A DNA stretch of 64,000 nt from Planococcus maritimus (GTDB taxonomy: Bacteria > Bacillota > Bacilli > Bacillales_A > Planococcaceae), in assembly GCF_001592825.1 (NCBI RefSeq), contig NZ_LTZG01000001.1:558001-622000 (forward strand), read 5' to 3'. The position numbers and the translations under genes were made by a program. The notes under the pieces are model-generated. The model had not been told where the DNA came from. It made no database searches and worked only from the letters and a program-made list of their open reading frames with translations. Shown here in pieces: positions 26,380-34,884 of the stretch. How positions within the stretch are numbered: the stretch's first letter is position 1; each line of letters starts with the position of its first letter.

Positions 26380-26862
26380 TTAACTACCCCTTTTTGATGA
26401 CTTGCTCGTTATCTCTTCAAGCAATTCTCCTTTTTCATAGCGCTGAATAAGTTCCTCGACATATTCAAATAACGACAAATTGAAGGCCTCCACTGCCAAA
26501 CCATTGCTTTCCGCATGAACTTGGCGGTAATAGGCGGTCATTTTTTCTACCTGCTCTTTGAATCCACTCAAGTCAGATTCTCCTGTATGCGGGAGTGTTT
26601 GTTGAAGACTCTCTTTCTTCTCTTCATTTACATAAAGAAAATGCATTTTGTCAAGTTCCTGTACTTTTTGATCGAATAGGCGCTGGTGATCATCGTATCT
26701 GTAAAAATGTCGCCAATACTCAAAGATAGTTTTTGCGACTCCAAGGCGCAATGCCCCATTCACCGAATCCAATCCTTCTAGCACGCATAGTTCATACATA
26801 ATTTTGCGCAACGACTTTTTATACTCCCGCTCTACTACACCTTTATATTGTGTGTATCTCAT
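26380..26862 (-). CDS. Hypothetical helical protein
   Basis: A 160-residue soluble, mostly helical, charged protein that I do not recognise. The first half (LRKIMYELCVLEGLDSVNGA, then LRLGVAKTIFEYWRHFYRYD) could hold a helix-turn-helix, but the match is weak. The C-terminal half is amphipathic (FKEQVEKMTAYYRQVHAESN). The start has AAAGGAGG at good spacing. It lies directly upstream of the ATL gene and downstream of the FemAB-like gene on the same strand. Confidence 0.65.
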   Translation of the reverse strand: MRYTQYKGVVEREYKKSLRKIMYELCVLEGLDSVNGALRLGVAKTIFEYWRHFYRYDDHQRLFDQKVQELDKMHFLYVNEEKKESLQQTLPHTGESDLSGFKEQVEKMTAYYRQVHAESNGLAVEAFNLSLFEYVEELIQRYEKGELLEEITSKSSKRGS

Positions 26863-26892
26863 GTGTTTTACCTCCTTTTTTCGTTGAATCTT

Positions 26893-27876
26893 TTAGATAT
26901 TGCGGTAGCGCCGAATTACATCTTCGTTGTCTAAAGAAATATGTTGATCGTATAGTTGCTGGTCATAGATGTATTTGCCGATAAAAAAAGTGGAAGCCGG
27001 AATATTGGCAATCGCCCGTTTCGCATCGCCTAAATCGCTGTCCAGACTCCCACCTAGATGAAATTCTTCATAATAATTATCCACACCCCATTCAGCTACT
27101 TTCGTTAATAGTTCACGGTCTGTGCGGGATTTTTTAGCTTCTGGTAAATTACCTCCCAAATGAAAATTAATGGTTTTTCCCATTGCCAGAACATAGCAAG
27201 AGGAAACCAGTTTTTCTTCTATATAGGCCCCGAACAAATGAAGATTTGGCCCAAGCGTACTGACTAAGGCTTCAAAATAATCATTGGTAAAAAAATAATA
27301 GCTATCGGCTTCATCACGACTTCGGGCATTTGAATAGTAAAGAACCAAAAACTCGAACATATGGCGAACAGTTCCCAACTTGCGCATTTGAACTTCAGGA
27401 GAACCCTCCCCTTCTGCCTCTTGTTGATTTCGCCATTTTTTCAAATCCACCGAATAGGTTTCGTGTAAAGGCAATAATTGGAGATAATCCTTAAAAAACT
27501 CGGCATTTCCTCGTGAAGGATGAAACCGAATGAACTCAGCAATTATGGTTTCCTTTTTGCAAAAGCCAGCAAACGTTTCTCTGAATTTCGCTACTAGTGT
27601 TGCGCTATTAGATCGTATGTTCAATATAGGTCCGCCATAGCCAAAAGGTGTGGTAATATCAAAATAATGAGGAAGTTGATCATTTACTTTTCTTTTGATG
27701 AAGGGATAGGCCACTTCGCCTTCTGCACATTGAAAATAAAAGAGGTACGCTTCTCCTGGGTCCAGTTTCAGGGCACTTAGAAAATACTGGGTCGTGTAAT
27801 AAATATCTTGTATGTCTAAGGCATCAAGTATTTCCTGCCATTTGATATGCTCTTGTATGGAAACCAGCTTGTACAT
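26893..27876 (-). CDS. FemAB/GNAT-like acyltransferase
   Basis: A soluble protein of 327 residues. Segments TTQYFLSALKLDPGEAYLFY, ITTPFGYGGPIL and the C-terminal GKTINFHLGGNLPEAKKSRT plus EEFHLGGSLDSDLGDAKRAI fit the FemAB-like branch of the GNAT superfamily (Acetyltransf_6 type). These add aminoacyl or acyl groups to wall precursors or polysaccharides. The gene lies 26 bases after a Wzz-like gene on the same strand, which suggests a role in surface polysaccharide. The exact acceptor is unknown. Confidence 0.7.
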   Translation of the reverse strand: MYKLVSIQEHIKWQEILDALDIQDIYYTTQYFLSALKLDPGEAYLFYFQCAEGEVAYPFIKRKVNDQLPHYFDITTPFGYGGPILNIRSNSATLVAKFRETFAGFCKKETIIAEFIRFHPSRGNAEFFKDYLQLLPLHETYSVDLKKWRNQQEAEGEGSPEVQMRKLGTVRHMFEFLVLYYSNARSRDEADSYYFFTNDYFEALVSTLGPNLHLFGAYIEEKLVSSCYVLAMGKTINFHLGGNLPEAKKSRTDRELLTKVAEWGVDNYYEEFHLGGSLDSDLGDAKRAIANIPASTFFIGKYIYDQQLYDQHISLDNEDVIRRYRNI

Positions 27877-27902
27877 ACTCTCACCTCTTTTTAACTATCG
27901 TT

Positions 27903-28562
27903 TTATTTAAAAATGGTTTGTAATTGCGCATCTTTCTTTCGACCTACATGTGCATATTTTCTCGCAAATCCTACCAGCTCAAGTGCCAAACTAAGAAGAA
28001 TCCCACCAAGCATTCCCGCCACTGCTGCAAGCGATAGCAGGACGCTTAAACTGCTACTTTCTTCAAGCGCGCCATTCGAGGTGCCCGCTTTTAAGACAAC
28101 GCTCACATTGTCTACCTTCAACAGAGTTTTCACTTCTTCTTGCAGACTATAGGCTAGGGCATTCGCTATCGCAGCAGCTTCGTTCTTACTTTCAGCAGTT
28201 ACGACAATATTCAGAATCCGAGAATTGTCTGGCCGGTTGATCGCTATGTGGTCATGGAGTTCAGCCATTGAATAGGAGTTGGGGGTGTTTTCCAACACTT
28301 GGGATAAGACAGCTGGGCTTTTTGCTAAAACTTGATACGCTTCTAATGTTTGATAATCAGCTAAGGCTAAAGCCTCTCCGTGGATGGCATCGGATGATGA
28401 CGGTTCAACAAACACTTGACTGGTCGCCGTAAATTCCGGTTCATAAATAAACACTGATACTAACCAAACAGCGAACACTGTAGAGACAGTCGTACCAGCT
28501 ACCAATCGGAAATTACGGCTAAGACATGTTAGAAGTCGACCCCCAATTAATTGTTTCCCCAT
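27903..28562 (-). CDS. Wzz/YveK-type polysaccharide chain-length or co-kinase membrane protein
   Basis: A protein of 219 residues with two transmembrane helices, near residues 20-38 (VAGTTVSTVFAVWLVSVFIY) and 175-197 (LSVLLSLAAVAGMLGGILLS), enclosing an extracellular domain of about 130 residues (FTATSQVFVEPSSSD, ILNIVVTAESKNEAAAIANA). This is the layout of Wzz/CapA/YveK proteins that control polysaccharide length and, in Firmicutes, activate a partner tyrosine kinase. No kinase, glycosyltransferase or flippase gene is near, so it is an orphan. A palindrome just upstream of its ribosome site recurs before the winged-helix gene at 28870. Confidence 0.8.
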   Translation of the reverse strand: MGKQLIGGRLLTCLSRNFRLVAGTTVSTVFAVWLVSVFIYEPEFTATSQVFVEPSSSDAIHGEALALADYQTLEAYQVLAKSPAVLSQVLENTPNSYSMAELHDHIAINRPDNSRILNIVVTAESKNEAAAIANALAYSLQEEVKTLLKVDNVSVVLKAGTSNGALEESSSLSVLLSLAAVAGMLGGILLSLALELVGFARKYAHVGRKKDAQLQTIFK

Positions 28563-28581
28563 GATTCATCCCCCTCACCTA

Positions 28582-28593
28582 TTTGATATCAAA
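28582..28593. promoter_or_regulatory. Palindromic operator candidate before the Wzz-like gene
   Basis: TTTGATATCAAA is a perfect 12-bp palindrome followed by CTTACT. It sits 20 bases before the start codon, downstream of a minus-strand TATAAT (rc of 28617-28622). A near-identical site precedes the winged-helix gene (29191-29201). Confidence 0.6.
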
Positions 28594-28810
28594 CTTACTA
28601 TCTAAAAATTCAGAATATTATAGTACCTTTATATCACACTTCCTTAGTTCGTTCTACACTTTTTAGCTAATTTTTATAAAATTAATTAATTTTAATAAGT
28701 AAATAGCCTTGTTACACACATTTATTTTAAAAACCGAACTTTTATATAGTTATATATATCCATAAAACAGATAAGTCCTAACACGAGAAAATAGTCCGAT
28801 ATTATTAAAC
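28594..28810. other. Gene-free, very AT-rich stretch upstream of the Wzz-like gene
   Basis: No coding frame is supported. It contains the probable -10 of the Wzz-like gene (28617-28622) and long A/T runs that could bend DNA; no clear -35 was found. Confidence 0.5.
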
Positions 28811-28851
28811 GATGAAAAAGACTGGCGGTATATCCGCCAGTCTTTTTCATC
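28811..28851. terminator. Strong symmetric terminator of the winged-helix gene
   Basis: An 18-bp perfect stem GATGAAAAAGACTGGCGG with a TATAT loop lies just after the gene ending at 28870. Confidence 0.95.
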
Positions 28852-28869
28852 AGATCACTTATACGTTGA

Positions 28870-29169
28870 TCATTCTTGCCACAATCCGATGATGCCGTTT
28901 CTTCTATAAATTATCTCCTCTTTTTCAAGCCGTTTCAGAACCTTAGTCAAGGTTTGGTGAGAGATATTCAAGTCGTAGGTGATTTCTTTAATAGTTTTGA
29001 AAAGCACACCTTCCGACGAAGCATTTCTAATGAAGTATTCCATAAATCTTTCAGCGATTTCTGCTGTTCGAGCAGTTTCCGATGAAAAATAATGGCGGCA
29101 TTCCTTCAGGATTTTCTCTTCTGAAAATGGACGCACACTATTGGGAACGTTATTCTCAACTGCTTTCAC
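28870..29169 (-). CDS. Small winged-helix transcription regulator
   Basis: A protein of 99 residues. The C-terminal half is a winged helix: FKTIKEITYDLNISHQTLTK, VLKRLEKEEIIYRRNGIIGL, with the recognition helix around SHQTLTKVLKRLE and a short wing. The N-terminal half is helical and may dimerise. A GTG start (29169) lies 4-8 bases after GGAGGTGAT; the ATG two codons upstream overlaps that site. The same palindrome is found before this gene and before the divergent-function Wzz-like gene, suggesting autoregulation and control of Wzz. I do not recognise a named family. Confidence 0.75.
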   Translation of the reverse strand: MKAVENNVPNSVRPFSEEKILKECRHYFSSETARTAEIAERFMEYFIRNASSEGVLFKTIKEITYDLNISHQTLTKVLKRLEKEEIIYRRNGIIGLWQE

Positions 29170-29190
29170 GTTCATCACCTCCGTACCGAA

Positions 29191-29201
29191 TTTGATATCA
29201 A
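29191..29201. promoter_or_regulatory. Second copy of the palindromic operator candidate
   Basis: TTTGATATCAA, with 10-bp palindromic core TTGATATCAA, is followed by TTCTTACT, matching the site at 28582 including the downstream CTTACT. It lies 22 bases before the regulator's start. Confidence 0.6.
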
Positions 29202-29315
29202 TTCTTACTTCCTATATACCCGTTTTACTGTTAAATATACACTCTATATCAAAATAACCTGATAATTCCATAATAAGAATCTCCAAAACCATATTTTTCT
29301 AATGTGTTTAGGCAA

Positions 29316-29348
29316 AGTAAAAAAACAGAGGGATCCATCCCTCTGTTT
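29316..29348 (-). terminator. Terminator of the M20 hydrolase operon
   Basis: AAACAGAGGGA / TCCCTCTGTTT with loop TCCA, then seven T on the minus strand. Confidence 0.92.
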
Positions 29349-29361
29349 CAAACTAAGCTAC

Positions 29362-30657
29362 TTATGCTTTTGCCATTCTCGATTCAATAAAGCCTTTTAA
29401 AGCATGTATCCCTTGAACACAATCCGATAGCGACGACCACTCTTTTGGGTTGTGGCTAACGCCGTCCTTGCTGCGGACAAATAGCATGGCAACTGGGATA
29501 TGGCGTCCAACGATCATAGCATCATGACCTGCCCCACTCGGAATTCGTACAGGGTCAATTCCTTGCTTCGTCAATAGTTCTGCCAGTTCGCGCTGCAGTT
29601 CGTCAGCAATTGGAACGGGCATAATACTGGTGTTTTGTTGCATCGAAACCGTAACGCGATGTTTCTCTGCCACTTCACTTGCTAAGCTTCGAATGCGTTC
29701 TACAAGCAAATCCCGAGGTTCTTGATGGATGTCCCGCGCATCGACATGCAGGACGACTTGCTCCGGTATAACATTGATGCCATTAGGAGATACATCGAGC
29801 TTGCCGACTGTTGCGACAGCCGTTTCACTAACGGCTCGCGGAATATCAGGCAAGCGGCTAACAAATTCACCCGCAGCCACTAAACTATCCGTTCTACCGA
29901 GCATGGGCGTGTTGCCTGCATGTCCCGCCTGTCCAGAAAATTTCACTTCCATCCAGGCAGGGCCAGCAATGCCGCTCACGATTCCGACCGGCTGATTCTT
30001 TTGTTCCAATACTTTTCCTTGTTCAATGTGCACTTCTGCAAATAATTCCAGTTCTGATAAATCTCTGGTCGACTCGCGAAATGCCTCTAACGAACTGCCG
30101 TAAGATTCAAGAACTTGCGCCAAGTCTTTGCCGTCATAATCCCGCAACTGCTTCATTTCCATATCGGTTATATTCCCTGTCATTGCCCGGCTTCCCGTCA
30201 GTCCACTATTGAATCTTGAACCTTCCTCATCGGAGAAAATCACTACTTCATATGGCTTTTCAGGAACAAATCCAAGTTCCTTCCAGGATTCTGCCACTTC
30301 GAGTGCAGACAAAACACCAAGTGGGCCATCGAAATTTCCACCGTTCGGTACACTGTCGACATGCGACCCTGAAGCAATAGCCGGTCCTTCTGACTGTCCA
30401 GGCAAAGAGCCAAAGACATTTCCAGCACCATCTTCCCTCACCTCAAGACCTGCTTCTACCATCCAGGATTTAATCAATTCTTTAGCTTGTTTTTCTTCAT
30501 GAGATAAACCTGGGCGCTTCACTCCGCCTGGTTCTGTATAACCAATTTCCGATAACGCATGCAAGCGTTTCGCTAAACGGTCTCCATTGACGCCTGAATG
30601 GTCCAATTGTTTATCGTACCCTTTGATCAATTCTTCGTATAATGTACTATTTCCCAT
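29362..30657 (-). CDS. M20-family amidase, hydantoinase/carbamoylase type
   Basis: A 431-residue zinc amidohydrolase of the N-carbamoyl-amino-acid hydrolase/allantoate amidohydrolase group. Signatures are GSHVDSVPNGGNFDGPLGVL (metal ligands His and Asp), FSDEEGSRFNSGLTGSRAM, AEVHIEQGKVLE, GQAGHAGNTPM and SGAGHDAMI near the end. Likely products are free amino acids from carbamoyl, ureido or related amides. MGN at 30657 follows GGAGG by 5 bases; an upstream open stretch of 41 codons lacks a site. It is the third gene of a unit with an M20D hydrolase and a permease. Confidence 0.9.
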   Translation of the reverse strand: MGNSTLYEELIKGYDKQLDHSGVNGDRLAKRLHALSEIGYTEPGGVKRPGLSHEEKQAKELIKSWMVEAGLEVREDGAGNVFGSLPGQSEGPAIASGSHVDSVPNGGNFDGPLGVLSALEVAESWKELGFVPEKPYEVVIFSDEEGSRFNSGLTGSRAMTGNITDMEMKQLRDYDGKDLAQVLESYGSSLEAFRESTRDLSELELFAEVHIEQGKVLEQKNQPVGIVSGIAGPAWMEVKFSGQAGHAGNTPMLGRTDSLVAAGEFVSRLPDIPRAVSETAVATVGKLDVSPNGINVIPEQVVLHVDARDIHQEPRDLLVERIRSLASEVAEKHRVTVSMQQNTSIMPVPIADELQRELAELLTKQGIDPVRIPSGAGHDAMIVGRHIPVAMLFVRSKDGVSHNPKEWSSLSDCVQGIHALKGFIESRMAKA

Positions 30658-30668
30658 AAGCCCCTCCA

Positions 30669-31856
30669 TTAATTTGTTTGGTTTTTGTTCAAATAGCTGT
30701 AGGCATATTGTGCATATAATTCTGCCCCGACCGATAATGCCTCTTCGTCGATATTGAATCGTCCATGGTGATGCGCCCATTGTGTATCTTTTTCTTGGTT
30801 TCCTGCTCCCACCAACGCGAAACAGCCTGGCGCTTCGTCCAAGAAGAACGAGAAATCTTCGCCGCCCATTGTCGGTTCTTCCCTGTATAAAACATTTTCC
30901 CCAAATGCTTCTGCTGCCACAGCTTGTGCCAAATGCGCACTTTCTTCTTCATTTATGACTGCCTGCGTGCCGCGTATGTATTCCACTTCAGCAGTCCCAC
31001 CGTATAGCTCAGCGGTGTTTTTCGCATACACTTCGAGCTGGTTTTCAATGTGGTCGCGCACTTCCGGGTCAAAACAACGGACAGTTCCTTCGATCACTGC
31101 GTTTTCTGCAATGACATTAAAACGGGTTCCGACTGTCATCTTGCCGACCGTGACGACGGCGGGCTGTTGTGGGTCAATGGTTCTCGAAACAATTGACTGG
31201 ACGTTCATAACAAACGCCGAGGCTATAATCGATGCATCCACACAAGCTTGCGGCATCGCACCATGCCCGCCGCGTCCTGTGAAGCGAATGTTAAAAATAT
31301 CTGCTGAGGCAAAAGAAGGTCCAGGGGTGCACGATACTTTGCCGGTAGGGCTCTGCGACCAAATATGCATGCCAAAGACATTATCTACACCATCCATCGC
31401 CCCTTGCTTGACCATTTCACGTGCTCCAGTCGCCACTTCTTCTGCCGGCTGAAACAAGAACCTGACCGTACCCGAAAGCTGCTCTTTGACTGACACAAGT
31501 GCTTTGGCAGCAATTAATAACATCGCCGTATGGGCGTCATGCCCACATGCATGCATTTTTCCTTGTTCTTTCGAACGATAAGGCAAATCTCCATTTAACT
31601 CTTCGACAGATAATGCGTCCATATCCGCCCTTAGCGCTACGGTCTTGCCTGGCTTTGCACCCACCAATTCCCCGATGACGCCAGTAGGTTCGGTTTTTCG
31701 GCATTTGATACCTAGTTCAGATAAATAACCATAAACATAATCTGTAGTCTGATATTCTTCCCAAGACAGCTCCGGTTCGCTATGCAGCTTTCTCCGTATA
31801 TCAATTAATTCTCCACTATGATTTGCGATTTCTTTTTGTAGCGCTTCAAGAATCAT
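30669..31856 (-). CDS. M20D-family amidohydrolase (N-acyl amino acid / indole-acetyl amino acid hydrolase type)
   Basis: A protein of 395 residues. M20D features: LHSEPELSWEEYQT, ALRADMDALSVEE, MHACGHDAHTAMLL (metal-binding Cys-Gly-His), FQPAEEVATGAREMV and EPTMGGEDFSFFL. It hydrolyses amide-linked amino acid conjugates. The start is the ATG 8 bases after AGGAGG; an ATG two codons earlier overlaps that site. It lies 11 bases upstream of the carbamoylase-type gene and 23 bases after the permease, clearly one operon for scavenging amide-linked amino acids. Confidence 0.9.
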   Translation of the reverse strand: MILEALQKEIANHSGELIDIRRKLHSEPELSWEEYQTTDYVYGYLSELGIKCRKTEPTGVIGELVGAKPGKTVALRADMDALSVEELNGDLPYRSKEQGKMHACGHDAHTAMLLIAAKALVSVKEQLSGTVRFLFQPAEEVATGAREMVKQGAMDGVDNVFGMHIWSQSPTGKVSCTPGPSFASADIFNIRFTGRGGHGAMPQACVDASIIASAFVMNVQSIVSRTIDPQQPAVVTVGKMTVGTRFNVIAENAVIEGTVRCFDPEVRDHIENQLEVYAKNTAELYGGTAEVEYIRGTQAVINEEESAHLAQAVAAEAFGENVLYREEPTMGGEDFSFFLDEAPGCFALVGAGNQEKDTQWAHHHGRFNIDEEALSVGAELYAQYAYSYLNKNQTN

Positions 31857-31879
31857 GGACATATCCTCCTGCTAAATTT

Positions 31880-33076
31880 TTATAGGAATCCAACAAAGAT
31901 TCCAGCCAAGATGACCGAGACAATCGTCACTGTGATAAACCCTGCGACAAGCATCGGCGGAAGCATACGGCTTGTTAGCATTTCACGTTCTTTTTCATCC
32001 TGCGTCAAAGCATTGATCACTTCAACGGTAATGATATAGTCCGCCGGGAAGCCGTACAGCGCCGTCAACGAACACGCAAATGCCATTTCTTTGCTGACTT
32101 TGAGGATCTTTCCGATGATGAACGAAAAGATATACATGCCCACGAGCCCAATAATGATGCAGCCAATCAATGGGTACAGAATTTCCAACATCATTTGAGG
32201 CGTAGCTGTTTTCAAGCCATCAAAAATGAACAATAGCAACGCCATAATTGCAAACCCAAAGCCATTTGCTTTTTGCAGTGGATGGCGTTCCAAAAAGCCA
32301 ATGGAACGGGCAAGCACCCCGAACAATAAACAGAGAACAAATGGGCTGATTTCCACGACTGGCGCAACTAGAGTAGAAACTAGGTAAGCGGCGTATCCAA
32401 CGAGCGCAAGACGGAAGAATTTGAAGAAATCGGTGTTGTACTTCTCCGGCAATGCCGCAAACAGTTTCGGCTTATCGTCATGCGCTTTTTCTTCAGTCAC
32501 TTCTTGCGTTAGAGGCGCATGATCCGGCAAATCGTTATTGCGGTATTGCTTCAGCAAGTTGCGCCCTTCTCGTTTTAGCATAATAGACGTTAATGGATAA
32601 CCTGCGAATCCTTGAATGACATAAATGACAATAGCAAATACAGCGAGCGTCGGAAGTCCAGCTGCTGATGCTCCTTCTGACATGATCAATGCCGATACCA
32701 AGCCTCCAACAAGCGGTGGAATGGCGACGATAACGGTCTGGAAATCAAATAATAATGTCCCAATCGCAAGCAAGAAGACGACAATGCCCAATATCCCTGA
32801 CAAAGCGATTAAAATGGTTCGCCATTGTTTTTTCAACTCGTCAAGCGACAATAAGGTCCCCATATTCGTGATCAATAAGTAAATCAGCAAGGTGGCAACG
32901 ACTGGCGGAATGCCGCCGATGGTCACAATATCTTCTGGAAAGAACGTCCAGTATCCGATCAGGAACAATACCCCGCTCACGAAAATGGATGGAATCCAAG
33001 CTTTCGTACGAATGGAGATGAGCTCTCCGATAAATAAGATGAAAGCCATAATGGCCAAAGCCAGCATTTGGGGCAT
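31880..33076 (-). CDS. Multi-pass membrane transporter of unassigned substrate
   Basis: A hydrophobic protein of 398 residues with about 10-11 helices in two similar halves (for example LIGYWTFFPEDIV, PPLVGGLVSALIMSEGASAA, FALVGYAAYLVSTLVAP-like stretches, CSLTALYGFPADYIITVEVI) separated by a charged cytoplasmic loop around 175-205. The half-and-half plan with Gly-rich re-entrant-like segments resembles GltS-type sodium symporters, but I cannot name a family with confidence. As first gene of the unit with two M20 hydrolases it probably imports an acylated or carbamoylated amino acid. Confidence 0.7.
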   Translation of the reverse strand: MPQMLALAIMAFILFIGELISIRTKAWIPSIFVSGVLFLIGYWTFFPEDIVTIGGIPPVVATLLIYLLITNMGTLLSLDELKKQWRTILIALSGILGIVVFLLAIGTLLFDFQTVIVAIPPLVGGLVSALIMSEGASAAGLPTLAVFAIVIYVIQGFAGYPLTSIMLKREGRNLLKQYRNNDLPDHAPLTQEVTEEKAHDDKPKLFAALPEKYNTDFFKFFRLALVGYAAYLVSTLVAPVVEISPFVLCLLFGVLARSIGFLERHPLQKANGFGFAIMALLLFIFDGLKTATPQMMLEILYPLIGCIIIGLVGMYIFSFIIGKILKVSKEMAFACSLTALYGFPADYIITVEVINALTQDEKEREMLTSRMLPPMLVAGFITVTIVSVILAGIFVGFL

Positions 33077-33415
33077 AGTATTCCTTCCTCTCTCAGCTTC
33101 AAAACATTATACAAAAACAAAGTTTTGGAAAAGCTTATTGGTTTTAAGCAATAGTAGCACAGAATTTCGAGTTCTGAAATATAATTTATAGACTATTTTG
33201 AAATAACTTAAAATTAAAATAAGGGTTCAGGAAATGTAAGCGCGACCAATAGCGATATATTGCGTATTCTCATAAATTCACAATTTTGTACCTTTTGCTT
33301 TATTAATTTGGCAATTTTCCATTCTTGGACATGCTCCAGTGATAGTGACTGTAAGTTTAGACATTTTCCAGGTGAGGTATTGATTACAAGAAGCATAAAT
33401 TGAGGAGGCGTTTTG
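33077..33415. other. Gene-free divergent region between the permease operon and gabD
   Basis: No gene is supported. It holds an inverted repeat CAGAA-N7-TTCTG (33160-33176) near the likely permease promoter and a Shine-Dalgarno-rich end before gabD. No convincing sigma-A pair was found on the plus strand. Confidence 0.45.
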
Positions 33416-34840
33416 ATGAACGGCAAACATTATATAAATGGTGAATGGACAGATAAAGGAAATGATGTAATCGAAGTCATGAACCCGGCGACCGGTGAAC
33501 AAGTGGGTAGCGTTCCCAATGGCGGAGAAGCGGAAGCGACTGAAGCAGTAGAAGCCGCAGCTGCCGCTTTTCCATCCTGGTCGAAGACAACTGCTTACGA
33601 ACGGGCAGAAATATTGATGAGATGGCACGATCTCCTATTGGAACATAAAGAAGAAGTCGGGGAAATCCTCACCAAAGAAATGGGCAAACCGCTGAAAGAA
33701 GCAATCGGCGAAGTGGAGTATTCCGCATCTTTCATCTCCTGGTTTGCGGAAGAAAGCAAACGTGTTTACGGGCGGACCATTCCTGCTAGCAAAGACGGAA
33801 AACGGATACAAATCAATAAACAGCCAGTTGGTGTTGTAACATCCATCACACCGTGGAATTTCCCTGCGGCCATGATGGCACGAAAAATGGCACCCGCTCT
33901 TGCCGCTGGATGTACGTTTGTCTCGAAACCAGCGAAAATGACGCCACTTACAGCCGTGCGCATGTTCGAACTCGCAGAACAAGCCGGATTTCCAAAAGGC
34001 GTCATCAATTTGGTGACCGGCAGTGCCTCGCAAATTGGCAAAGTGTTCACCAGTCATCCATCAGTCCGCAAGCTAACCTTCACCGGCTCTACTGAAATCG
34101 GAAAAGAATTGATGAAGCAAGGGGCCGAAGTAATGTTGAACTTGTCCTTAGAGCTGGGTGGGCACGCCCCAATCATCGTACTTGATGATGCGGACCTTGA
34201 TAAAGCAGTCGAAGGTGTCATGGCTTCAAAATTCCGTAACGCTGGGCAGACTTGCGTGTGTGGCAACCGTATTTATGTACAAGAAGGAATAGTCGATGAG
34301 TTTTCTGAGAAACTGAAGCAAGCAGCCAGCCAATTAAAAGTTGGAAATGGCTTGAATGATGGAGTGGACATCGGACCGCTCGTCGATAAAGATGGCTATG
34401 AAAAAGTAGAGCGCCATGTAAAAGACGCTATCGATAAAGGCGCAAAAGTGCTAGTCGGCGGCGATGGCAAGATAGAAAATGAGGCTTATTTCTATAACCC
34501 AACCGTCCTCATTAATGCCAAGGACGATATGTTGGTCATGAACGAAGAAACCTTCGGGCCAGTTGCTCCGATTATGAGCTTTAAAACCGATGAGGAAGCG
34601 GTACAGCTTGCGAACGACACACGCTTTGGACTTGCTTCCTACTTTTTCACTGAAAGCATGTCGCGCGGCACATTCATTGCAGAAAACCTGGAATATGGCA
34701 TCGTCGGCTGGAATGACGGCCTCCCTTCCACTGCACAAGCCCCATTTGGCGGGATGAAAGAAAGCGGCGTCGGCAGAGAAGGCGGACAGGAAGGCTTGGA
34801 TGCATTCCTCGAAACCAAATACATTTCCATCAAACTATAA
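33416..34840 (+). CDS. gabD: Succinate-semialdehyde dehydrogenase (NAD(P)+)
   Basis: An aldehyde dehydrogenase of 474 residues. PWNFPAAMMARKMAPALAAG binds cofactor, LELGGHAP carries the general-base Glu (about 252) and FRNAGQTCVCGNRIY the catalytic Cys (about 286, followed by a second Cys two residues on as in GabD). The N-terminus (YINGEWTD, NPATGEQVGSVP) and the C-terminal PFGGMKESGVGREGG are typical of GabD. It oxidises succinate semialdehyde to succinate in GABA or 4-hydroxybutyrate breakdown. ATG 33416 follows GGAGG by 7 bases. No GABA transaminase is adjacent, so other short aldehydes remain possible. Confidence 0.88.
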   Translation: MNGKHYINGEWTDKGNDVIEVMNPATGEQVGSVPNGGEAEATEAVEAAAAAFPSWSKTTAYERAEILMRWHDLLLEHKEEVGEILTKEMGKPLKEAIGEVEYSASFISWFAEESKRVYGRTIPASKDGKRIQINKQPVGVVTSITPWNFPAAMMARKMAPALAAGCTFVSKPAKMTPLTAVRMFELAEQAGFPKGVINLVTGSASQIGKVFTSHPSVRKLTFTGSTEIGKELMKQGAEVMLNLSLELGGHAPIIVLDDADLDKAVEGVMASKFRNAGQTCVCGNRIYVQEGIVDEFSEKLKQAASQLKVGNGLNDGVDIGPLVDKDGYEKVERHVKDAIDKGAKVLVGGDGKIENEAYFYNPTVLINAKDDMLVMNEETFGPVAPIMSFKTDEEAVQLANDTRFGLASYFFTESMSRGTFIAENLEYGIVGWNDGLPSTAQAPFGGMKESGVGREGGQEGLDAFLETKYISIKL

Positions 34841-34846
34841 AAAAAT

Positions 34847-34884
34847 CGAAAAAGCTCCGGATCAGCTGATCCGGAGCTTTTTGT
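34847..34884. terminator. Bidirectional terminator between gabD and thrB
   Basis: AAAAGCTCCGGATC / GATCCGGAGCTTTT with an AGCT centre, flanked by A and T runs. Confidence 0.95.

Noticed and set aside
32625-33191. Plus-strand open frames opposite the permease
   Set aside because: Antisense shadows rich in Thr/Ser/Lys, as expected opposite a hydrophobic gene.
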